Part shown: positions 1 through 4,921 of the stretch, piece after piece
How the letters are laid out: each line of letters begins with the position of its first letter
Position numbering within the stretch: the stretch's first letter is position 1
NCBI GenBank assembly: GCA_009782245.1
Contig: WRKK01000360.1
Span: forward strand, 1 to 36,282
DNA: 36,282 bases
DNA from: Defluviitaleaceae bacterium
Lineage (GTDB): Bacteria; Bacillota; Clostridia; Lachnospirales; WQUN01
Reading direction: 5' to 3'
Notes under the pieces: model-generated
The model's database searches: none
What the model was told of the DNA's origin: nothing
Seen by the model: only the letters and a program-made list of their open reading frames with translations
Made by a program: the position numbers and the translations under genes

Positions 1-325
1 TGCGATGCTCCTTGTCTTCTGGGATAATGGGCGTTCCCGTTGCAATAAAATAGTTGACAACTTTGCAAAAATCGCCCGCTTTTTTAAGGCAAGTCATGGT
101 AAAACGGCACAGAATTTTATCGCCGCCGCTTTTCTGCTTGACGTAAAGCAAACCGCAACCAACGCCAGCTTTTACAAGCACTTCTTCCAAATGGATTGCG
201 TTTACTGTGAAAGATGGCTCGTCTGGCGGATTTACGGTAATTGTGCCGTCTTCGGTAAATTGCACGTTGCCTTGCTGTGGTTGACGGCTCATTGTTAGGT
301 CATATTCAAATTTGTAGGTTTTCAT
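1..325 (-). CDS. N-terminal part of a probable ABC transporter ATP-binding/permease protein (cut by window edge)
   Basis: The minus-strand frame opens at ATG 325-323 behind a GAGG ribosome site seven bases upstream and runs off the left edge without a stop, giving about 108 residues. It begins MKTYKFEYDLTMSRQP, then has VGCGLL, CRFTM and FCKVVNYFIATG. From memory, this order (YxFEYDL, GCG, CRFTM, FCKVVNYY) is the N-terminal soluble domain that precedes the transmembrane part of a family of clostridial ABC exporters, often followed by a CPxCG zinc knuckle. No Walker motif is inside the window, so the transporter call is inferred from this domain alone. It has its own promoter at 435-463 and a hairpin at 358-380 in its leader. 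Confidence 0.5.
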   Translation of the reverse strand, partial: MKTYKFEYDLTMSRQPQQGNVQFTEDGTITVNPPDEPSFTVNAIHLEEVLVKAGVGCGLLYVKQKSGGDKILCRFTMTCLKKAGDFCKVVNYFIATGTPIIPEDKEHR

Positions 326-357
326 TTTTATACCTCGATATAGGAATTACAAGCAAC

Positions 358-380
358 AAGTCCGCACAAATAGCGGACTT
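358..380 (-). other. Leader hairpin upstream of the ABC transporter gene
   Basis: An 8-bp perfect stem (AAGTCCGC / GCGGACTT) with a 7-base loop lies in the transcribed leader between the promoter at 435-463 and the start codon at 325. On the minus strand it is followed by a U-rich but interrupted stretch (TTGTTGCTTGT), so it could act as a weak attenuator. No ligand-binding core was recognised. Confidence 0.35.
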
Positions 381-420
381 ATGTTGTTAGTTGTATGGGA
401 TTTTCAGATGCAAAGTCCAA

Positions 421-442
421 TCCCATACAAAACCAGTATATA
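421..442 (-). repeat. Promoter-associated repeat, copy 1
   Basis: A 22-bp block is identical to 1195-1216. Read on the minus strand it starts with TATATACTGG, covering the -10 box, and continues into the first transcribed bases. Confidence 0.9.
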
Positions 443-463
443 ACAGCATTGTGCAGTTGTCAA
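435..463 (-). promoter_or_regulatory. Sigma-A promoter for the ABC transporter gene
   Basis: On the minus strand TTGACA (463-458) and TATACT (440-435) are separated by exactly 17 bases. It lies 110 bases upstream of the start codon at 325 and reads only toward it. Confidence 0.85.
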
Positions 464-504
464 GATATTTCGCAAAATTCGCAGAAATATTTTTCAGCAC
501 AAAA

Positions 505-801
505 CTACAGGGAAAACCCCAGTATTTTAGCAATACCGATAATTCTTTTCTCGCTCTCCTGCATGGCAATATCCGAGCCAACATTAAGATATGGCGTAAT
601 CTCGTGCGTTGCGTCCTCTTCCACCGAAAACAAGCCCAAAGTAACTGAATACTCCCTGCCTTGCAAATATACATCGTCGTTGCTTTCTATTATGCTTGAA
701 AACAGCTTGCCGTCTCCAAAGTTCAAAATTGGTCGGATATACTTGGGCGAATACGATTTGCCTTCAACCGTAAATTCTGCAATGGCTTTGATTTTAATCA
801 T
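505..801 (-). CDS. Small protein resembling an EF-Tu domain (98 aa)
   Basis: The ATG at 801-799 is preceded by GGAGGAAACC, a strong ribosome site. The product starts MIKIKAIAEFTVEG, continues with SPKYIRPILNFGDG and GREYSVTLGLF, and ends near RIIGIAKILGF. This beta-rich pattern resembles the small EF-Tu-like (domain 2/3-type barrel) proteins found alone in many Bacillota, where the barrel is separated from any GTPase domain; that is recalled, not searched. No GTPase motifs are present. It lies 9 bases after the stop of the upstream gene at 811-1149, so both are probably co-transcribed from the promoter at 1209-1237. Its role is unknown. Confidence 0.6.
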   Translation of the reverse strand: MIKIKAIAEFTVEGKSYSPKYIRPILNFGDGKLFSSIIESNDDVYLQGREYSVTLGLFSVEEDATHEITPYLNVGSDIAMQESEKRIIGIAKILGFSL

Positions 802-810
802 GGTTTCCTC

Positions 811-1149
811 CTACAGTTCGTGTTTTATATTTTTGATTGCACTGTTAAAACAAGGCAAATTGGCGGCTGTGATTATTGCCGTCCCACTTTTGAAGAGATA
901 TGTATCAATGTGGGTAAAATCCGCCAAATTTTGCAACTTAGCCGCATCAATTTCTACCGAAATAATGGCTACAACTTCAACGTTGAACAGCATATCGGCA
1001 AATTTTAAGGTTTCTTCAAAGTTTAGCCCAAAATATTTTACATCAACGCCTAAATTGTGCAAAGAAAATTTTCCTGTTCGCTTTATGGAAAAATATTCTT
1101 CAACGCCCACAGCCCTGTACAATTTTGTTACTGGAAAAAAATTGCTCAT
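811..1149 (-). CDS. Hypothetical protein, possibly ADP-ribosyltransferase-like (112 aa)
   Basis: The ATG at 1149-1147 follows a GGAG site 11 bases away and is the first gene after the promoter at 1209-1237. The protein begins MSNFFPVTKLYRAVGVEEY, then has GKFSL, KYFGLNFEETLKFAD and FKSGTAIIT. The opening YRAV followed by a YFG-plus-helix segment is the general order seen in small ART-like proteins (an early R in the first strand, a middle aromatic motif), but I see no clear catalytic glutamate motif and no signal peptide. It precedes the EF-Tu-like gene by 9 bases. The gene looks real from its promoter, ribosome site and spacing; the family guess is weak. Confidence 0.6.
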   Translation of the reverse strand: MSNFFPVTKLYRAVGVEEYFSIKRTGKFSLHNLGVDVKYFGLNFEETLKFADMLFNVEVVAIISVEIDAAKLQNLADFTHIDTYLFKSGTAIITAANLPCFNSAIKNIKHEL

Positions 1150-1194
1150 TTTGGTTGGTTCTCCAGATTATTGCGAATTTTTAGGGATAAAACT

Positions 1195-1216
1195 TCCCAT
1201 ACAAAACCAGTATATA
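1195..1216 (-). repeat. Promoter-associated repeat, copy 2
   Basis: Identical over 22 bp to 421-442. It covers the -10 box and the initial transcribed region of the promoter at 1209-1237, while the -35-side spacers of the two promoters differ. Confidence 0.9.
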
Positions 1217-1237
1217 CCGCCATTCCCCATTTGTCAA
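1209..1237 (-). promoter_or_regulatory. Sigma-A promoter for the 112-aa / EF-Tu-like gene pair
   Basis: On the minus strand TTGACA (1237-1232) and TATACT (1214-1209) are separated by 17 bases. The start codon of the first gene is 60 bases downstream. Confidence 0.85.
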
Positions 1238-1241
1238 TCCC

Positions 1242-1266
1242 TTTTGCCAAAATTATTTTGGCAAAA
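1242..1266. promoter_or_regulatory. Perfect 25-bp palindrome, candidate operator between divergent promoters
   Basis: The arms TTTTGCCAAAAT and ATTTTGGCAAAA are exact reverse complements over 12 bp around a single central base. The palindrome overlaps the -35 box of the rightward promoter (1258-1263) and lies 5 bp from the -35 box of the leftward promoter (1232-1237), so a bound repressor could control both units. It is not followed by a T-run, which argues against a terminator. Confidence 0.65.
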
Positions 1267-1286
1267 CCGCCCAATCATGCTATAAT
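1258..1286 (+). promoter_or_regulatory. Sigma-A promoter of the antitoxin-like / ATPase / nuclease operon
   Basis: TTGGCA (1258-1263), 17-base spacer, TATAAT (1281-1286). It reads right toward the gene at 1438; the roughly 150-base leader contains only a 33-codon open frame. Confidence 0.75.
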
Positions 1287-1331
1287 AAAACAAAAACCAG
1301 AGGTAAAACATTGCGAGAACGAAAAAACGGA

Positions 1332-1433
1332 ATGGCAAAAACAGACAAGCAAAGAATTGGCAAAGCAATATCAGCTATACCAACTTTGATAGAAAAAATA
1401 GACCTTAGAGGTCAAGTATACAAGGGGGACTAG
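1332..1433 (+). other. Short open frame in the operon leader, possible transposase scrap
   Basis: ATG 1332 to TAG 1431-1433 encodes 33 residues, including AISAIPTLIEKIDLRGQV. This recalls the AIPxLLxxLDLxG stretch of ISAs1-type transposases, so it may be a remnant of an insertion element. No ribosome site and no inverted repeats are visible. It may equally be non-coding leader. Confidence 0.2.
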
Positions 1434-1437
1434 TACA

Positions 1438-1632
1438 ATGAATGCAGTCGCACAAATACATGATATAGCCGAAAGGCTAGATAAACCAGAGCAAGAGTTA
1501 GTTTTAGCACTAATGAAAAGGCTATTACCAGACTACATAGCCACCGCCGAAGATATAGCCGATATAGCCAAAGCAAGAGAAGAATACGCACAAGGCAAAA
1601 CAGTAAACTTTGACAACCTTGATTGGGATTGA
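1438..1632 (+). CDS. Small antitoxin-like protein (64 aa)
   Basis: The ATG at 1438 lies about 9 bases after AAGGGGGAC. The product starts MNAVAQIHDIAERLDKPEQE, a helical N-terminal half, and ends AREEYAQGKTVNFDNLDWD. The tail (AREEYxxGxTVxxDxxxWD) is the type I associate with small antitoxins of RelB- and Phd-like toxin-antitoxin pairs, where the C-terminus wraps the toxin. No RelE-, Doc- or PIN-like toxin follows; the next gene, 20 bases downstream, is an ATPase. It is the first gene after the promoter that overlaps the 25-bp palindrome, so an autoregulatory role is possible (inference). Confidence 0.65.
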   Translation: MNAVAQIHDIAERLDKPEQELVLALMKRLLPDYIATAEDIADIAKAREEYAQGKTVNFDNLDWD

Positions 1633-1652
1633 TTAACAGAAAGGGGAATAAA

Positions 1653-2690
1653 ATGACAAATCTTCGTGAAGAGCAAATAAGCCGAATTACAATAAACGGC
1701 TATAAATCAATAAAATCCGCCGATATTAAGCTGGAAAATATTAACGTGCTTATCGGCTGCAACGGTGCGGGCAAATCTAATTTTGTTTCGGTTTTTGAAT
1801 TGTTGCAAGCAAGATTATATGGAAAAACTTGCGAATACGGAATAAAAAAGGGAGCAAGCACTCTATTTTACAACAGTCCAAAAGTTACTGAAAAAATTTT
1901 GTTGCAGTTTTACGATAACGGCGGCATAAATACCACATATAGATTTGGACTGTCCGAGGAAAGTGAACTTATAAATTTGAACCCTACAACAGTTGTTGGA
2001 AATTATTGGGATTCTATAGATAAATATGCGAAATCTCAACGCCAATGGAAAATATACCATTGCAACGATACAAGCCCAATGGCAAAAATCAAGCAAGACA
2101 GCGACATTGCCAACAACGAAATGCTTTTGCAAGATTTTCGCAACTTGTCGGCGTTCTTGTATCGGCTAAAAAACGATTATCCAAAAAATTACGCTGATAT
2201 TGTGCAAACAATTCAACTTATAGCCCCATTTTTTGCGGATTTTGTGCTAATCCCACAAGGAGAACACCAGCAATATATTGTGCTACGTTGGCAAGAAAAA
2301 GCCTTTGAAGATACTTTCTCCGCATCGCAACTATCGGACGGCACATTGCGGTTTATCTGCCTTGCAACCTTACTATTACAGCCGCCAGAATTACAACCAG
2401 CCACAATTATAATTGACGAGCCAGAATTAGGCTTGCACCCTGTTGCAACCACAATTTTTGCGGAATTGGTCAAAAAAGCCGCCACAAACAAGCAAATAAT
2501 TTTGTCAACCCAATCTGTGGAACTGCTAAATCATTTCGCCGTCGAAGATGTTATTGTGGTTGACAGGGACGAAAACGGCTCACAATTTAAGCGGCTAAAC
2601 TCCGCACAGCTTGCGGATTGGCTTGAAGATGATTACACTTTGGGCGATTTGTGGAAGAAAAATATTATCGGCGGGAGGTTTGCACAATGA
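1653..2690 (+). CDS. AAA (OLD/SMC-like) ATPase, partner of the DUF4276 protein (345 aa)
   Basis: I chose ATG 1653, which follows AAAGGGG with about 6 bases spacing; the frame upstream has no better start. A Walker A motif GCNGAGKS lies at residues 35-42 just after the first strand-helix (SRITINGYKSIKSADIKLEN). An ABC-like signature LSDGTLRF lies near residue 229, Walker B is TIIIDEPELGLHP with D255 and E256, and a switch-type STQS follows. This is the AAA_21/AAA_15 layout of OLD-family and RecF-like ATPases used in phage defence. It has no fused TOPRIM nuclease; the next gene, overlapping by 4 bases (ATGA at 2687-2690), supplies that domain. Together they resemble a split OLD system or a PARIS-like pair. 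Confidence 0.85.
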   Translation: MTNLREEQISRITINGYKSIKSADIKLENINVLIGCNGAGKSNFVSVFELLQARLYGKTCEYGIKKGASTLFYNSPKVTEKILLQFYDNGGINTTYRFGLSEESELINLNPTTVVGNYWDSIDKYAKSQRQWKIYHCNDTSPMAKIKQDSDIANNEMLLQDFRNLSAFLYRLKNDYPKNYADIVQTIQLIAPFFADFVLIPQGEHQQYIVLRWQEKAFEDTFSASQLSDGTLRFICLATLLLQPPELQPATIIIDEPELGLHPVATTIFAELVKKAATNKQIILSTQSVELLNHFAVEDVIVVDRDENGSQFKRLNSAQLADWLEDDYTLGDLWKKNIIGGRFAQ

Positions 2691-3307
2691 GTCGACTTTT
2701 GGTATACTGTGAGGGTGCAACCGAAGAACTTTTCATTAAAGATGTGCTTGCTCCGTATTTGCTAACTGCAAATATTTACGCAAAGCCGATTGGAGCAGAC
2801 GGTGCAAGCAAATACAGCAAGATAAAAACAGAGTTGACAAAATTAGGCAAAAATGATTCGCAAGCAATAATAACAACAATGTTTGATTATTACGCATTAC
2901 CCAACGAAACGCCAGGCGTTAAAAATGCAACAGGCTCGCTATATGAAAAAATACAGCATATCGAATCCGCCGTTAATACGGATTTAGGATTACCAAACGT
3001 GTTTTTCAACTTGATTGTGCATGAATTTGAGGGATTATTATTTGCAGACACAACCGCATTTGCCGATATTGCAAACGAAACCCAACTTGTAGATTTAGCA
3101 AAAATAAGGCAAAAATTTAATTCGCCAGAGCATATAAATAAATCTTACGAAACTGCTCCGTCAAGGCGTATTTTGGGAATTATTCAAAATTATAGCAAAG
3201 TTTTGGACGGCACAAAAATAGCAAAAATCATTGGAATTAACAAAATTTCGGCGGAATGTCCGCATTTTGCCGATTGGGTTAAAAATATATCCCCCAAGGA
3301 GGAATAA
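2687..3307 (+). CDS. DUF4276 family protein, TOPRIM-like putative nuclease (206 aa)
   Basis: The start ATG 2687 overlaps the ATPase stop (ATGA), with GGGAGG about 8 bases upstream, so translation is coupled. The protein opens MSRLLVYCEGATEELF, the usual strand and acidic EGxTEE motif of TOPRIM-like DUF4276 proteins. It continues with a TMFDYYALP strand and VHEFEGLLFAD, the conserved EFExLLF element of the family. Length is normal for the family. DUF4276 genes usually sit directly behind an AAA ATPase, as here, and the pair is thought to work like OLD ATPase-nucleases. The nuclease activity is inferred from the fold, not shown. Confidence 0.85.
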   Translation: MSRLLVYCEGATEELFIKDVLAPYLLTANIYAKPIGADGASKYSKIKTELTKLGKNDSQAIITTMFDYYALPNETPGVKNATGSLYEKIQHIESAVNTDLGLPNVFFNLIVHEFEGLLFADTTAFADIANETQLVDLAKIRQKFNSPEHINKSYETAPSRRILGIIQNYSKVLDGTKIAKIIGINKISAECPHFADWVKNISPKEE

Positions 3308-3309
3308 AA

Positions 3310-4200
3310 ATGGCAATTATTGGCATAAGCATAAAAAACGTGCTTGCTTTTCAACAGAATTTCACAGCGGATTTTTGCACTGGTATAAATGTAATTATCG
3401 GCGAAAACGGCGTAGGCAAAACAACACTACTAAAAGCCCTTCACGATAGCGAGGATATATATGAAATCAACAGAACAAAGCCAATTCCATCTTTTGGAAA
3501 AGAAGAGGAAAAAAGTTCTGTTTCTCTTGAATGTGCAGGCAAAATTGATTATCAAATATACATCCCAGAAAAAGATATCTTGGAAAACGCCAGAGGATTA
3601 TTACCATTCGTAATGAAAAAAGACACAGCGTTTAGCGATATATACAAAAATGTATTGATTTCAGCACAAGATATACCAACAAGCGAGCAAACCGAAACAC
3701 AACGCTCGCTAGGCGAAAAAATAAGCAACATAATTGGCGGAACTGTCGAATGGGTTGCAAGCGAGGGAACTTATTACACAATAAAAAAAACAGGCTTGCG
3801 AGTGCCTTTTTTACGGGAGGCATCTGGTTATAAAAAACTGGGCTATTTAGGAATACAAATCGCCAGCGGACAACTAGAACCAGGCAGCATACTTTTTTGG
3901 GATGAACCCGAAAATAGCTTAAATCCTGCACTTGCATCACAATTAGTTGACATTTTGCTAGAGCTTTCCCGCAGCGGCGTGCAAATTTTTATTGCAACCC
4001 ACAATGAAGTTTTTGCAAGCTATTTTGCTGTCAACCGCCAAAACGGCGACAACGTTCTGTTTACATCTCTCTACAAAGACGGCGAGGAGATAAAAGCCGA
4101 TACAAGCCACCGTTTCGACTTTCTTACTCCCAACAGCTTAACGGCAGAGCCTGTTAAACTTTACGAAAAACATCTCGAAAAGGGGCTTGGCAATGATTGA
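3310..4200 (+). CDS. Second AAA family ATPase (296 aa)
   Basis: The start ATG 3310 is two bases after the previous stop and 7-8 bases after AAGGAGG. Walker A is GENGVGKT at residues 31-38; Walker B is ILFWDEPENSLNP with D198 and E199; a sensor-like IATHNEVFASYF follows. The protein is short for an SMC-like ATPase and lacks a visible coiled-coil insertion, fitting AAA_21-type ATPases that pair with a separate nuclease. It overlaps the next gene by 8 bases. It is not a close copy of the first ATPase; only the motifs match. Confidence 0.85.
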   Translation: MAIIGISIKNVLAFQQNFTADFCTGINVIIGENGVGKTTLLKALHDSEDIYEINRTKPIPSFGKEEEKSSVSLECAGKIDYQIYIPEKDILENARGLLPFVMKKDTAFSDIYKNVLISAQDIPTSEQTETQRSLGEKISNIIGGTVEWVASEGTYYTIKKTGLRVPFLREASGYKKLGYLGIQIASGQLEPGSILFWDEPENSLNPALASQLVDILLELSRSGVQIFIATHNEVFASYFAVNRQNGDNVLFTSLYKDGEEIKADTSHRFDFLTPNSLTAEPVKLYEKHLEKGLGND

Positions 4201-4723
4201 AATTATTGAAGAAAGTGGCATGAATTTTATTGCCGAAAACGCTTTTTACATTGAAAAATCTCCAATATATGCGGCGTTAAACAAACGTACAAAACAAAAC
4301 GAAAAGGGCATTAGTTCGGTGGAATTTATTCGCCGCAAGGGAGGAAAATTGCTATTTATCGAGGCAAAAACCACTTTTCCCAATCCTGATAATCCGCCAA
4401 AAGAAAATCCCCAGCGATTTGCGGAAGCGGTCGCCGAAATTTGCGAAAAATTTATACATTCGCTAAACTTGTACTATGCCATTTTGGCGGGCGTTCACAG
4501 CGAATCACAAATTAACAATATCAATGCAAGCGACAATTTAACCATTGCATTTGTGCTAGTTATAAAGGTTAGTCAGCCAGACTGGTGCAGAATAATAGAA
4601 ACAAAAATAAATGAAACATTACCAATCTACATAAAAAAAATTTGGGATCCAGAAGTTTTTGTAATGAATCACGAAAAAGCCATAGGGCGAAATCTGGCAA
4701 CCCAAAAAAAGGAAAAACCATGA
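4193..4723 (+). CDS. Putative PD-(D/E)XK-type nuclease partner of the second ATPase (176 aa)
   Basis: I chose ATG 4193 rather than an in-frame TTG at 4187, because AAAAGGGG lies 9 bases upstream; the start falls inside the end of the ATPase gene. The core SSVEFIRRKGGKLLFIEAKT has E44 on one strand and E57-x-K59 on the next, the arrangement of a PD-(D/E)XK active site (the first acid being E rather than D). The remaining C-terminal part is unrecognised. Coupling to an ATPase supports an effector or guide role like other ATPase-nuclease defence pairs. The nuclease call rests on this single motif. Confidence 0.65.
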   Translation: MIEIIEESGMNFIAENAFYIEKSPIYAALNKRTKQNEKGISSVEFIRRKGGKLLFIEAKTTFPNPDNPPKENPQRFAEAVAEICEKFIHSLNLYYAILAGVHSESQINNINASDNLTIAFVLVIKVSQPDWCRIIETKINETLPIYIKKIWDPEVFVMNHEKAIGRNLATQKKEKP

Positions 4724-4830
4724 GCGACTTAAACACCCAACTATGGGCAAGTGCCGACCAACTGCGCGGCACTTTACGTGAAAGAACACGGAATACCCCA
4801 GCCATGCGGAGCAATTTGCGGTGTTGCTAA
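4720..4830 (+). pseudogene. Remnant of a type I restriction methylase subunit (hsdM-like N-terminus)
   Basis: The ATG at 4720 overlaps the previous stop (ATGA) and has AAAGGAAAAACC in front, so it is a coupled operon gene start. The first 20 residues, MSDLNTQLWASADQLRGTLR, match the opening of HsdM methylase subunits (LWxxADxLRG). The frame then leaves this pattern and stops after 36 codons, where HsdM has about 500 residues. A palindrome at 4848-4873 follows. I read it as the truncated end of a former type I restriction-modification operon. Confidence 0.6.
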
Positions 4831-4847
4831 ATTGACACGAAGACAAT

Positions 4848-4873
4848 GCCTGCCTGACGGTGGTCAGGCAGGC
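4848..4873. repeat. GC-rich palindrome between convergent genes
   Basis: GCCTGCCTGAC and GTCAGGCAGGC form a perfect 11-bp stem with a GGTG loop. It lies between the hsdM remnant and the 3' end of the GH3 gene, so it may help end transcription, though no T-run follows. Its CCTGCC/GGCAGG core recurs in mfd (about 26358-26413) and at 29710-29727. Confidence 0.75.
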
Positions 4874-4921
4874 CTCCACGAAAACCAAAGACTACCACAA
4901 ATAAAATCCCCATAAACCCCG

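Noticed and set aside
395..1285. Open frame of 296 codons on the plus strand
   Set aside because: It lies opposite two minus-strand genes that have promoters, strong ribosome sites and family-like proteins; its own start has no ribosome site and its product looks random.
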